From: Nakaseomyces glabratus
Lineage: Eukaryota; Ascomycota; Saccharomycetes; Saccharomycetales; Saccharomycetaceae
DNA: 64,000 nt
Assembly (NCBI RefSeq): GCF_010111755.1
Contig: NC_088963.1
Location: 1,054,001-1,118,000 of the forward strand
Direction of reading: 5' to 3'
Made by a program: the position numbers and the translations under genes. Numbering within the stretch: the stretch's first letter is position 1; each line of letters opens with the position of its first letter. Below the pieces are notes generated by a model. The model was given only the letters and a program-made list of their open reading frames with translations, did no database searches and had not been told where the DNA came from. Positions 17,568 to 27,321 of this stretch are shown piece by piece.

Positions 17568-19427
17568 ATGGGGGACGAGTTGCTAGGCGACAAGAGGTTT
17601 TTGCGCATCCAGAGGTTGAACTCGCCGGATGACGGTAGACGTCACTCATTGCAGATAGACAGTGAGGAGCACCTATATGAGCACAAGGAAATTGCCGTTG
17701 ATGAGACACACCGTGAGGTTGAAGAGGACATACCTTCGGAGACGCACACTCCGCCTGAGTTGAGGCAGACCATTGAGGTAACGGAGAAGCCTGTGGGCGA
17801 TGGCGAGGTGGAACAGACTGTGAAGATTAACACTGAACGGATGAACTCCAACGGCAGTGGAAAGGACATGGAGGACAAGAACGTCGAGAAGATATCTAAG
17901 AAGTTCAAGACCAGGTACCAGAAGGGCACCCAGGATTTCAGGTCGTACTTTGACGACGTTGCATTTGAGTTCAGACCAAGTATCTTCGATGTGTCCATCA
18001 ATGAGCCTTACCAGACCAAGTTTGCTGGTCCTACTCTAGAGGCATCCATCAAGTCCAAGGAGAAAGAGTTGCGTAAGCTGCGTCGTGAGCAGAAGCGTCA
18101 ACTGGATAGTGGCGAGGGCCCTGTCTCCTGGGAGGAAACATTATTGTCTTCCAATTTCTCTGGTATTTATGTCGCAATTTGGATGACATTGGCATTGGGT
18201 GTCCTGAAATCGATTGTGGACTACTACTGTGAGACTGGTAGCTTGACCGAGTCTGAGATTTGGAAATTCATGACCACCGACTTGTTTAAAGTCGCCTTAG
18301 TAGACACCCAAATGTACTTGGCCACTTACTTATCACTTGTGGTACAATATCTGTGCAAGTGGGGGTTGCTATCCTGGGAAAAGCAAGCTTGGTTGATTAT
18401 GGCGGTGTATGAATTTTGTTACGTTTTCTTCTTTATGATCTACACCGAACATATCATGAAATTGCACTGGATTGCCAAGATTTTCTTATTCCTGCACTCA
18501 TTGGTACTTTTGATGAAGATGCACTCATACTCCTTCTATAATGGTTACCTATGGGAAATTTACGATGAGCTAACTTACTCAAAGAAGGCTTTGGCAAAAT
18601 ACAGAGAAACCGCCAAGTCTCCTATTATCAAGACATTGGAGAATTCCATTGAATTCTGTACTTTAGAAATTAAGTCTCAATCAAAACATAACGAATTCCC
18701 AAAAAACATATCTATTGGAAACTACTTTATGTTCACAATGTTCCCAACATTGGTTTATCAAATTGAATACCCAAGAACTAAGAAGGTGAGGTGGTCTTAT
18801 GTCTTAGAAAAGGTATGCGCAATCTTCGGTACAATTGTAGTCATGATGACTGTAGCTCAAATTTTCATGTACCCAGTTGCTATTCGTGCGCTATCCATCC
18901 GTGACTCCACCGAACAAAGTCTCTTTGAAAAGGCAAAGGAGTGGCCAAGACTATTAATTGACATCGTGCCAAGTTTCATCATAATGTACTTGCTTGTATT
19001 CTATTTGATTTGGGATGCCATCTTGAACTGTATTGCCGAGTTAACATGCTTTGGTGATAGGTATTTCTACGGTGACTGGTGGAACTGTGTCGATTGGGCT
19101 GAATTCAGTCGTATTTGGAATGTTCCTGTTCATAAGTTCTTGGTTAGACATGTTTACCACAGTTCCATGAGTGCTTTCAGATTGAATAGGGACCAAGCAA
19201 CCCTGTTTACGTTCTTTTTAAGTTCTGTGATTCATGAAATGGCAATGTATGTCATCTTCAAGAGATTCAGACTTTATTTATTTAGTTTCCAAATGTTGCA
19301 ATTGCCATTGGTTGCTATCAGTAATACGAAATTTATGAGGGAAAGAACTGTAATTGGTAATGTTATCTTCTGGCTAGGTATTTGCTTAGGACCCAGTGTG
19401 ATTTGCACCATTTACTTAACTTTCTGA
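17568..19427 (+). CDS. ARE2: Acyl-CoA:sterol acyltransferase (MBOAT family)
   Basis: A 619-residue ER membrane enzyme that esterifies ergosterol with fatty acyl-CoA for storage in lipid droplets. A long charged N-terminus (about 190 residues) precedes multiple membrane segments. The family signature FYGDWWN is present, as is the putative catalytic histidine in SSVIHEMAMY. S. cerevisiae has Are1 (610 residues) and Are2 (642). Adjacency to RCF2 and ATP23 reproduces YNR018W-YNR019W-YNR020C and identifies this as the ARE2 position. I used the ATG at 17568 (MGDELLG). Confidence 0.93.
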   Translation: MGDELLGDKRFLRIQRLNSPDDGRRHSLQIDSEEHLYEHKEIAVDETHREVEEDIPSETHTPPELRQTIEVTEKPVGDGEVEQTVKINTERMNSNGSGKDMEDKNVEKISKKFKTRYQKGTQDFRSYFDDVAFEFRPSIFDVSINEPYQTKFAGPTLEASIKSKEKELRKLRREQKRQLDSGEGPVSWEETLLSSNFSGIYVAIWMTLALGVLKSIVDYYCETGSLTESEIWKFMTTDLFKVALVDTQMYLATYLSLVVQYLCKWGLLSWEKQAWLIMAVYEFCYVFFFMIYTEHIMKLHWIAKIFLFLHSLVLLMKMHSYSFYNGYLWEIYDELTYSKKALAKYRETAKSPIIKTLENSIEFCTLEIKSQSKHNEFPKNISIGNYFMFTMFPTLVYQIEYPRTKKVRWSYVLEKVCAIFGTIVVMMTVAQIFMYPVAIRALSIRDSTEQSLFEKAKEWPRLLIDIVPSFIIMYLLVFYLIWDAILNCIAELTCFGDRYFYGDWWNCVDWAEFSRIWNVPVHKFLVRHVYHSSMSAFRLNRDQATLFTFFLSSVIHEMAMYVIFKRFRLYLFSFQMLQLPLVAISNTKFMRERTVIGNVIFWLGICLGPSVICTIYLTF

Positions 19428-19692
19428 CTATGAAACGGAAGAGATCAGGCTTATACATATCCTGTCTCGTTGTCTTATCAAAGATTGTAGATAATGTTTT
19501 GAATAACAGCAAAAAAATAAATAATTGAAAACTTTGTATGCAATAGGAATACTCTATTTACAGTTTCTGTTATCCCTAAGTATATCCGAAAATAAATACA
19601 TAGATGTGGTAGTAGTAGCTTTTTGAATATTAACGTCAATTAAATGTAAAATAATGGTCCAACCATAAACTGTACAGACTGCATGGACGATA

Positions 19693-20370
19693 TCACCTGT
19701 ATATCTCCTCGAATGGTCGAGTATCATAGAAACAACTATCCCATACTTCTTCCACTACTTTTGTAGCGTGTTCTTTGTCCTTGCAGTTAGGGTTCCCCAT
19801 TACACTGATAATGGCTCTTCTCTTGGCACAATCCTGATGACCTCTACCAAAATTCATCGAGAAGCCCAACCGGGCAAACTCTCTAGAAAACCTACATTCA
19901 CCGCTCAAAGCCGATGCTCTGATCTCCGAGCAAGCATGTTGTTTCAGATTCAACCAGTCAATCTGCCACTTTAAGTTATCAAAATAGTGTACAAGTTCGT
20001 GTGATAATGTGTCCTCTAGATGCCATTTATCCTTCAATCTGTTCTGACACAGTAAAATACCGATCTCTGGGTGGAACCCACCGCTTTTCCAGTCCGGGCA
20101 CTCATCACATATAATCTTAGACTCGTCAAAGTTAAGCACTTTGCCATCGCTGGCATTCCCATTCAGTTTAGAGATTTGCTGGATCATAAACCTCACTGTC
20201 GGTGAATATTTCAGCATCCAGTCCCGATACTCGTAGCAGCTCTTACACTGCTTCTCTCGGTTGTATACAGCATAGTCCTTCTCATACCTTGCCTTCTCGT
20301 CAGCAGTAAGCCCCAGACCAGTCTGGTACTGCATGGTCCGCCTCCACCATTCAAAAGATTCTCCTGCCAT
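19693..20370 (-). CDS. ATP23: Mitochondrial intermembrane-space metalloprotease Atp23
   Basis: A 225-residue protein matching Atp23 (YNR020C, 227 residues). Atp23 processes the Atp6 precursor and, independently of proteolysis, helps assemble the F1Fo ATP synthase. The zinc-protease motif HELVH lies at residues 124-128 (H124, E125, H128). Many cysteines (for example C42, C45, C88, C91 and C108) fit the oxidised, Mia40-imported protein. I used the ATG at 20370 (MAGESFEWW); an upstream in-frame extension has no ATG. It is divergent from YNR021W, as in S. cerevisiae. Confidence 0.94.
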   Translation of the reverse strand: MAGESFEWWRRTMQYQTGLGLTADEKARYEKDYAVYNREKQCKSCYEYRDWMLKYSPTVRFMIQQISKLNGNASDGKVLNFDESKIICDECPDWKSGGFHPEIGILLCQNRLKDKWHLEDTLSHELVHYFDNLKWQIDWLNLKQHACSEIRASALSGECRFSREFARLGFSMNFGRGHQDCAKRRAIISVMGNPNCKDKEHATKVVEEVWDSCFYDTRPFEEIYR

Positions 20371-20727
20371 CACTGCCACTGAATCACCCAATCAGCACGA
20401 AAACAAAAAACCCTGAACAAACAATAAACTCCAGCGTCTAGCACGCTCTGAAATTGCAACAGGGACACACAGTTGGAACTGCACTTTATCAGTTGGCCAT
20501 ATCCAATTTCAAGTCCAAAATGCACTTTTCCAGTTCACAATCCTTTAGCCTTTGGAAAAAAAGCTGAAATTTCTGAAAAATTTGAGAAATCGCAGCTCAA
20601 CAAACATCCTAGTTGAAGACTGACACTTTGGCCAGTGAAACACATATAAGTATAGTAACTGACACTAACAATTGGGACTAGGACGGCCAATTACAGCAAA
20701 GTTATTAATAAGGAAACTCGAGCGAAG
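20371..20727. promoter_or_regulatory. Divergent promoter, ATP23 / YNR021W
   Basis: A 357-bp region. It contains RRPE-like words (TGAAATTTCTGAAAAATTTGAG, about 20568-20589) but no complete PAC motif. Nothing else is recognised. Confidence 0.4.
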
Positions 20728-21960
20728 ATGTTTGGTGCGTTGTCGGGCATGTTCGAATACATCAACGGGCTGAATGCTCACTATGCGGCTCTGAGCTACG
20801 AGGAGCAGAAGGCAATGACTATAGTTGAGAGATTGAGCATTTACAACTGGAGTTTTGAGTTGTGTGCTTTGGGTTTGCTTGCGTTGGTTGTTTTGGCATA
20901 CAAGGTCGGTACTTCCATCAATGTCGGCAAGGCCAAGAAAGTCATGACATCAGTGAATTCGTTCTTGAACGATGAACTATGTTTTGCCAAGGTAGGTATC
21001 GTGGACCCTAGGTTCCCAACCCGTATGTACAACTCAGAGCGTCAGAACACTTGGTTCACCACATTCGCCACAGGTCGTTCAGCCATTGCCTCTATCAGAG
21101 TCAACTTGCATCTACCACCATTGAACAACCCCTTCACATTGTTCATCGAAGGCATCCTTGCCTACGCATTCCCGGTCTTGAAGTCCAAGGAATTGGAGAG
21201 TTTCATCGAAGTTGTTATTAGACCTAACGGTATTCACTTCGGTTCCACCACCCAGGAATTGACTAACGATAAATTGAAGGCCAGAAAGGACATCCTGGCC
21301 AAGTTCAAGTTTATCACTGCTGTTGTGAACAAACATGTTATGAACGAAGTACGTGACGACCATTACTTCCTATCTCTATGTGCTACTACCGATAATGACG
21401 CTTTACCACAAGAATATGTCTTCATGTCTGAGATGAACCAGTTGAATGGCTTCATTACCAACTACTTGTCCAAGACCAAGACTCCTTTGAATGAAGCTCT
21501 AAAGCAAAGCAACAGAATCCTGGAGTTCATCGCATTCACCGATCTACCAAGTGACAAGCCATTTTCCGTTGAAGAATGGAACGAAGAGACCCACGACCCA
21601 CGCATCCTTATCCGCACCGCTGTTCCAAACTCAACAGCTGAACTTGAAGCTTTGAACAAGCTGATCAGTGTTGCTGTGGAGGTTTACGACAATTACACTG
21701 CAGAATTATCCACTAAGGGCTTCGCCTATGTCACCAACGATATGTTGAAGAAGTCCAACAACATGAGAACACAAGAACTTGAGAAGCTAGTAAAGGCCGC
21801 CAAGATGAAGGCATTGGAAGAGGCTAAGGAGAAGAAGCTAGCTGAAGAGAAGGAGAGAAGACGTCAACTAAAGGGTACCACTGAGCAGCAAAAGTTGGAC
21901 CAAAAGATGAAGGAAAAGAGAGAGAGACGTCAAAGAAATAAGCAAAAAGTTAGAATGTAA
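20728..21960 (+). CDS. ER membrane protein of the YNR021W / CCDC47 family
   Basis: A 410-residue protein matching uncharacterised S. cerevisiae YNR021W (DUF1682), related to animal CCDC47, an ER calcium-linked partner of the multipass translocon. One hydrophobic segment (about 43-60) near the N-terminus is followed by a long cytosolic domain with the family's pattern of folded blocks. The C-terminus (about 345-410) is a highly charged K/E/R-rich helix. The start is the ATG at 20728. Gene order ATP23-YNR021W-MRPL50 equals YNR020C-YNR021W-YNR022C. Its function in yeast is not established. Confidence 0.92.
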   Translation: MFGALSGMFEYINGLNAHYAALSYEEQKAMTIVERLSIYNWSFELCALGLLALVVLAYKVGTSINVGKAKKVMTSVNSFLNDELCFAKVGIVDPRFPTRMYNSERQNTWFTTFATGRSAIASIRVNLHLPPLNNPFTLFIEGILAYAFPVLKSKELESFIEVVIRPNGIHFGSTTQELTNDKLKARKDILAKFKFITAVVNKHVMNEVRDDHYFLSLCATTDNDALPQEYVFMSEMNQLNGFITNYLSKTKTPLNEALKQSNRILEFIAFTDLPSDKPFSVEEWNEETHDPRILIRTAVPNSTAELEALNKLISVAVEVYDNYTAELSTKGFAYVTNDMLKKSNNMRTQELEKLVKAAKMKALEEAKEKKLAEEKERRRQLKGTTEQQKLDQKMKEKRERRQRNKQKVRM

Positions 21961-22099
21961 TCTTGTATTAATTGAGAAGTATGTACAGGAGAGGAATAGC
22001 TTCTCTCTTTAAATATTTAGACTATTAATATCGAATATGTACTGCGTAAAGTAAAAGCCATGAACTATTTTCAAAATGATTACCATCATGCTAGTGACT

Positions 22100-22516
22100 T
22101 TAGATGCGAAGACCTGGTATCTTAACATCATTAACAGTGATATCAGAATCCAGGAATCCTTTCTTCTTTTCAGCTGGTGGTTCTTCCTCTTTCACATCAG
22201 CTCTAATGCCTGCTGTCGTTGCCGCTGTAGAAGCAGTAGTCTCAGAAACCACTTTGGATGCGCTTGGCTGACTGGCTTTCCTTAGCTCAGCCTGCTTTTT
22301 ACTATATTCGAGCAATCCTTGATCCACTTGGTCTTCGAACAGTATATAACGTGCTCCATTACCGTAATGCAAGTAGTTCACCATTAGAGAGGGCTTGACC
22401 CTGGCAACTTCACCTTTGTAGAGGTGGAACCTGGGAAAATCCTTCAAGAGTTGCACCTGGACTCTTTTCGTCCGCTTCGAAAGCGCACTGAGACATACAC
22501 TAGTGGGTTTAAACAT
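22100..22516 (-). CDS. MRPL50: Mitochondrial large-subunit ribosomal protein bL9m
   Basis: A 138-residue protein matching Mrpl50 (YNR022C, 139 residues), a bL9-family protein of the mitochondrial 54S subunit. The basic, serine/threonine-containing N-terminus looks like a matrix targeting sequence. The bL9 fold follows, with [25 protein letters not shown] corresponding to the family's L-x-D-x-x-x-x-G-x-x-x-x-V-x-x-G pattern. An A/S/T-rich linker leads to a short conserved C-terminus ([10 protein letters not shown]). It is convergent with YNR021W and divergent from SNF12. Confidence 0.9.
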   Translation of the reverse strand: MFKPTSVCLSALSKRTKRVQVQLLKDFPRFHLYKGEVARVKPSLMVNYLHYGNGARYILFEDQVDQGLLEYSKKQAELRKASQPSASKVVSETTASTAATTAGIRADVKEEEPPAEKKKGFLDSDITVNDVKIPGLRI

Positions 22517-22741
22517 GTTATAGACGTTGATGCTATCGTTCTTGCTTGATTAACTTCCTAAATCGTTCGCATTGAGTCCTTCAATTTAAAGCTTATTGCT
22601 TCACAATTTTCAATTTTCTGGCTGCGAGTCGGTCCCGACTGGAAAAAACTATAAAAACAAGCTTCACGCTCAAAACAAGTTTCAACTAAAAGAAGAGAAA
22701 GGGTTTGACAAACAGATTTGAAGGATACTGTGTTAGCTGCG

Positions 22742-24463
22742 ATGAACAACACTAAAAGGAGCAGTAATGAGAGCGGTGGTGCTACACGGAAGAACAGCGA
22801 GACGCGGAGCGGTTCTTCTGCGAGCAACACGAGTGGTAATGGTTCTGGTGAAACCAGTGGTGCTATAGGTCACCCTAGCGACACGTATATTTCGCCTGAG
22901 CTGAGTAAACTAATACCTGGGCTGAGGTTATATGAGCAATTGGTAGAAGAAGAGAAAAAGATAGATACTGTTATTAAGCGGAGGAAGCTTACTATGAATC
23001 AGACCATACAACGCATAAGAAGCAACCTGATACCATTTCGAGAGGCATATAACCTGAATGGGGTCAAGCAGACCACATATCTGCGGGTATTCATAAGCAG
23101 TGTGTCTGAGAACCAGCTGTGGCAGAATCCCGATGCAAAGCTGGAAGACGGTGGGTGGACCATGCGGATTGAAGGTAGACTTGTGGATTCAAAACAAGGA
23201 GGAAGTGCTACACGAGACAAGTTTAGTAGTTTTATAGATGGAATCAGAGTTGAGTTTAAGAAACCAAAGAAAGACGAGCAAAACAGTGCAAATAAGGACG
23301 ATGACAACAACAACAGCACAGCCGGAAACAATAACGATAACGATATTGAATCGAACGAAAGCAGTGCTGAAGGATTCACTCGTGAACCATCAGAATCCGC
23401 ACCGCAATTCTTTGCTGACCAAACTCCAAATCCTCTTGGCACAGACATATCAAACCCACCTACTGTAACAGACATGGGATCCGCAAGTGAAATAACAACG
23501 CCCTATGAAAGTAACAAGCTGGAAAAGGAAGATCAAATACAGGAAATTGTTGAGTGGAAAGCTGACCCAAAGAAACCAGTAGAGTTTGACGGGTTTGATA
23601 TCAAGAGGAATGGTAATACGAATCTTGATGCAGTTGTGACGATATACCCAAAGGCAGTCGAATCAAACAGATACAGCTATTCACCTGCATTAGCCTCTTT
23701 GGTTGGACTGAGCCACGGTTCAAAGAGCGATGCCATTTTTTCCTTGTATAAGTATATCAACGCAAACAATTTGCTGGTCTCTAGAGAATATTCGAGGAAC
23801 ACATCTCTAGCGGCAACAATAGTCTCCAGCAGAAGAGCTCAAAACGTAAAGAACGTAGTTAAGCTCGATGAGCCGTTAATGAAATTGCTCTCTCGTCATA
23901 ATAGCTATAGCTCACTGGAGAGTACACCCGCAACAGTGAAACTCACAGACATTCCATCTATAGTAGAGCGTAATTTAGAACAGACGAAACCGGTACGCCT
24001 GAATTACACAGTGAGAGTGGACAAGGCATCCACTTATGGTGAAGTTGTATTTGACATGGAGGTTCCAACAAAGGAGGCCTTGCTACAATCAATATCCATG
24101 AAGGGCCAAAAAAGACCACTAATAACAGACAACTTGGCTGAAGAATCACAGGCGATACTCAGAGACTACGAAGCACACATCACCAAGACTGCAGTGAAGA
24201 ATGCTGAACTTGACAAAAAGCTTGCAATACTACATGCGCAACTAAACTCTACCAAAATGAAACACCAATTTTACAAGAAATTCGCAGAAGATCCTGCAAA
24301 TGCGCTAAAAGAATACATCGAGTCCACATCGGGTGCTTTGAAAGTACTTTCCGGTGATGAAGGATTCTTGGAAGACACCGTGAGAAGATCACAATTTTAC
24401 AAAGAAAACGAACAGATACTAGAGGAAAACATCTCTGTGCTGTTCAAACATGAACGTATATGA
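22742..24463 (+). CDS. SNF12: SWI/SNF complex subunit Snf12 (SWIB domain)
   Basis: A 573-residue protein matching Snf12/Swp73 (YNR023W, 566 residues), a core SWI/SNF chromatin remodelling subunit of the BAF60 family. The N-terminus is low in complexity (N, S, G), followed by the conserved LSKLIPGLRLYEQLVEEEKK block and TYLRVFISS. An N/D-rich insert sits at about 180-225. The SWIB-like region lies at about 315-350 (SPALASLVGLSHGSKSDAIFSLYKYI), with coiled-coil segments after it. I used the ATG at 22742. Length and neighbours favour SNF12 over its duplicate RSC6. Confidence 0.9.
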   Translation: MNNTKRSSNESGGATRKNSETRSGSSASNTSGNGSGETSGAIGHPSDTYISPELSKLIPGLRLYEQLVEEEKKIDTVIKRRKLTMNQTIQRIRSNLIPFREAYNLNGVKQTTYLRVFISSVSENQLWQNPDAKLEDGGWTMRIEGRLVDSKQGGSATRDKFSSFIDGIRVEFKKPKKDEQNSANKDDDNNNSTAGNNNDNDIESNESSAEGFTREPSESAPQFFADQTPNPLGTDISNPPTVTDMGSASEITTPYESNKLEKEDQIQEIVEWKADPKKPVEFDGFDIKRNGNTNLDAVVTIYPKAVESNRYSYSPALASLVGLSHGSKSDAIFSLYKYINANNLLVSREYSRNTSLAATIVSSRRAQNVKNVVKLDEPLMKLLSRHNSYSSLESTPATVKLTDIPSIVERNLEQTKPVRLNYTVRVDKASTYGEVVFDMEVPTKEALLQSISMKGQKRPLITDNLAEESQAILRDYEAHITKTAVKNAELDKKLAILHAQLNSTKMKHQFYKKFAEDPANALKEYIESTSGALKVLSGDEGFLEDTVRRSQFYKENEQILEENISVLFKHERI

Positions 24464-24553
24464 TATATCTATAAGTGTGTAACAATACCATCCCCCTCCC
24501 ATGTTATCAGCTCTACAGATTATAACAGCGGTGTCCCAAAACGGAAAAACATC

Positions 24554-24591
24554 GAAATTTTTCATCTTCAAAAAGTTGTTAAGCTCATCGC
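24554..24591. promoter_or_regulatory. RRPE + PAC motifs upstream of MPP6
   Basis: GAAATTTTTCATC (24554-24566) is an RRPE-type word. AGCTCATCGC (24582-24591) is PAC on the minus strand. The pair lies about 140-170 bp before the MPP6 start and fits co-regulation with ribosome biogenesis genes. Confidence 0.75.
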
Positions 24592-24726
24592 AATAAAGAG
24601 AAGCTAAATAGAGGGTCTATGAACGTACATAAATGCGTGCTTGTCGAACTAACCTGAGTCAACATCAGCTACTCATCGTTTTACAATAGCTTGGGTTCAA
24701 ATTGAGCTAAGAATACAATTAAGAAA

Positions 24727-25173
24727 ATGAGTGGGAAAGGAGAGCTTTCTAGCAGAGTCATGAACATGAAGTTCATGAAGTTTATGAGGCCTGAGGGACA
24801 GGACAACAAGGATGAGGGCACTAGTAAACACACACACTTAGATGCGTCCAAATGGGATCTTAAGAGCAGTGTAAACTCTGATAGCACTAACAAAAGACGA
24901 GTTGTGGTCAAGCGAGCCAGTAAAGCTCTTAAAATAATGGAAAATGTTGGTATCACCAGTGTCAAAGCAGAAGATGATTCAAACAAAAGTAGTGCTCTGC
25001 ATGGGAGAAGGATATTTGGCGAGAATAAGAACAAACGTGTGGCAGAGGAGGAGGAGGAAAATAAGACTGAACAAGAGCCAAAGCAAGAGAAGGATATGGA
25101 CGAGCTTTTCAAGGAATCCCGAAGAAATACAAAACCTAAGAAAAAGTCTCACAAGAAACATAAGAAGGCATAA
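24727..25173 (+). CDS. MPP6: Nuclear exosome cofactor Mpp6
   Basis: A 148-residue basic protein matching Mpp6 (YNR024W, 186 residues), which binds RNA and the nuclear exosome and recruits the Mtr4 helicase for 5.8S rRNA and cryptic transcript processing. The conserved N-terminal block (SSRVMNMKFMKFM) is the exosome-binding family signature, followed by DASKWDL. The C-terminus is a lysine-rich tail with KPKKKSHKKHKKA. It is shorter than the S. cerevisiae protein, mainly in the low-complexity middle. The start is the ATG at 24727. Confidence 0.92.
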   Translation: MSGKGELSSRVMNMKFMKFMRPEGQDNKDEGTSKHTHLDASKWDLKSSVNSDSTNKRRVVVKRASKALKIMENVGITSVKAEDDSNKSSALHGRRIFGENKNKRVAEEEEENKTEQEPKQEKDMDELFKESRRNTKPKKKSHKKHKKA

Positions 25174-25584
25174 AATGTTTGGGAAGCAGATTTCAATCAA
25201 TGACACTGATTTTGTGTTATTTTTGCTTCAACAGTAAAAAAGTGCTACAAAGAAAGGAAATGGCAGGGTCGAGCGACAATATAGCTCGGAGTTACCTTTG
25301 ATCGCAGTATGCTTTGCAATGCTAATGACCGATTGACTAATATTACATGGCAAATGTTGTAGCACGAATTGTACTATAGAATATTTTATACCGTTGAGTA
25401 AGTTAATGGAACATATATTACTATATATAACCTTTTGAGTCATGCATTATGAATTTCTATTTGATAACAGATAAATAGCTTTAGTAACCTATACCTATAA
25501 AAAGTCAAGCTTTCAATTCAAAGGTCTCGGAATTGTTCAGCATATTGTAACAGCTATCTCCACAGTCTGTAATCATCCTGCTTT
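25174..25584. other. Convergent 3' region, MPP6 / SEC12
   Basis: A 411-bp AT-rich region between two gene ends. Only a 71-codon frame with no family features is seen. No RNA-gene signature is recognised. Confidence 0.4.
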
Positions 25585-26964
25585 TCACTGTTGATTCTGC
25601 TGATGCTGTTCAGGAGATTTCTTGACCGGGTCTTGTTGGGATCTTTCTTTTTCACTCACATTAGTTCTCGCAACTACAGAAGTACTCGATACAGATTTAC
25701 TAGATTCAAACCTCTGAGTAGTAGAACGAACAGATGTACTTATTGTGCCGACTAATGTTACTTGTTCCATGTCTTCCATACTTAAAATTGAGCTACTGTC
25801 GATACTCTTGACACTCCTAAAATAATTTAGGACATTCTTATGCATATCCTCTTTGTACATAGAGTTCAAAACAAATGCCAAGAAAAGAACCATAATAGTA
25901 TTCATGAGCCATTGGGTTGTTGACTCGGACAAGGACCTAGAGTCAGCAAAGTCCGATGGGATTTCTATAACATGCACTGTTTCAGCCGCCGAAATGCTGA
26001 CGGCATATCTTGAGTCTGGAGAGAAGATGACCCTCGTAATGGCAAATCCGTGAACCTGAGTAAATGTTTTACCAACTGACAAGTTTCTTAATTTGACCAA
26101 TAGCACAGAATTATCATTTGTTGCAAGCATTACTAAGTTCATTTGGTCATTTACATCCATAGCTGTTATACCTTTGAATTTTGAACTGATTTGACGAGAC
26201 CAGAAGACAGTTGTTTTGCCACTCTTGATGCTAATTTTAGTTAGCAATATACCTTTTGAAGATGCCCAAGTTGCAGCAATCAACACGTTATTGTCATCCA
26301 AAAACTTCATCTTTGATAAAATTATCTTTCTGTCAAAGTCTGTCTTCCTAACCACGCAACTACCCGTCACTGTTGAAATAATTTCAAGACTAGATTCTGT
26401 AATATAACCAATAAGCTTACCATTTGGGGAAAAATGTAAGTCCTTTACATCCCTACCAGTTTCAATTTCATACTTGACAGAGTAATTTCTGGGATCAATA
26501 ATAGCCATAGAGGGTGGATTTTTAGAAGATGCTATAGCAGCTTCTGAACCATCTTTCGATAGTCTGATGACTTTCGTATAATCCTCTGGGTTAGTAGACT
26601 TATCAATATCAGCCGCAGACTCAAATTTCAAACTCTTACCATCATAGCGAAACTTTCTGACATGGCTATTGCCAGCACCACTCTTCACTTTAGCACTATT
26701 CTCATTACATCCAATGAGGATTGTATCTCCTACAGCATCCAACGCAGTGGGGGAGTCGTCGTTGGCGGGCAAAGTCGCATCACACACTTCGTCAACTCTC
26801 AATCCATTACCTTCCGAGCTACCAACTTTAAGAACAGTCAACTTGTTGTCAACCCCATTATTACCTTCACCACCACCACCAGTGACAACAAACTGGTCAT
26901 CACAAACAAACTTAGCCCCATATAGCGGGTACCCGACTTTGTAAAGCTTTGTGTGAAATTTCAT
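25585..26964 (-). CDS. SEC12: Sar1 guanine nucleotide exchange factor Sec12
   Basis: A 459-residue ER type II membrane protein matching Sec12 (YNR026C, 471 residues), which activates Sar1 to start COPII coat assembly. The cytosolic part is a seven-bladed beta-propeller (about 1-345). Its first blade contains the glycine-rich loop TGGGGEGNNGVDNKL (28-42), corresponding to the potassium-binding K-loop that contacts Sar1. One membrane anchor lies at about 350-370. The lumenal tail is about 89 residues, S/T-rich then Q-rich. The long lumenal domain typical of the duplicate Sed4 is absent, which with gene order supports SEC12. Confidence 0.92.
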   Translation of the reverse strand: MKFHTKLYKVGYPLYGAKFVCDDQFVVTGGGGEGNNGVDNKLTVLKVGSSEGNGLRVDEVCDATLPANDDSPTALDAVGDTILIGCNENSAKVKSGAGNSHVRKFRYDGKSLKFESAADIDKSTNPEDYTKVIRLSKDGSEAAIASSKNPPSMAIIDPRNYSVKYEIETGRDVKDLHFSPNGKLIGYITESSLEIISTVTGSCVVRKTDFDRKIILSKMKFLDDNNVLIAATWASSKGILLTKISIKSGKTTVFWSRQISSKFKGITAMDVNDQMNLVMLATNDNSVLLVKLRNLSVGKTFTQVHGFAITRVIFSPDSRYAVSISAAETVHVIEIPSDFADSRSLSESTTQWLMNTIMVLFLAFVLNSMYKEDMHKNVLNYFRSVKSIDSSSILSMEDMEQVTLVGTISTSVRSTTQRFESSKSVSSTSVVARTNVSEKERSQQDPVKKSPEQHQQNQQ

Positions 26965-27321
26965 TGTGTTTTAATGAGTTCTGGACCGATTCAAACTGTA
27001 CTTTCACTCAACAAACAAGCAAACGTATAACAACAACAGTAAAATAACCAAGCAGATTATATCGCGTTGCTTTGCTTGGTCGATTTGAACTTGTTTTAGT
27101 GCAATTATCGTGCTTTCTAAATACATTTCTGGTCGGGGACCCTTATTTCAATAATTTTTCAAAGCCAACTCAGCTAAAAAGCAGAAAAACCGAAATTTGC
27201 CAACAAACCAGCGATGACTTCGACATTAAGTCATACTCTATAACTTCCAATTGAGCCTCTTAATGAGCTATTTTGGGCATTTATAAGTGATTTAGAGTGC
27301 AAATACGGTGTAATAATTGGT
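26965..27321. promoter_or_regulatory. Divergent promoter, SEC12 / BUD17
   Basis: A 357-bp intergenic region shared by two divergent genes. Apart from A/T-rich runs and a GGGGACCC word near 27136-27143, I recognise no specific site. Confidence 0.35.
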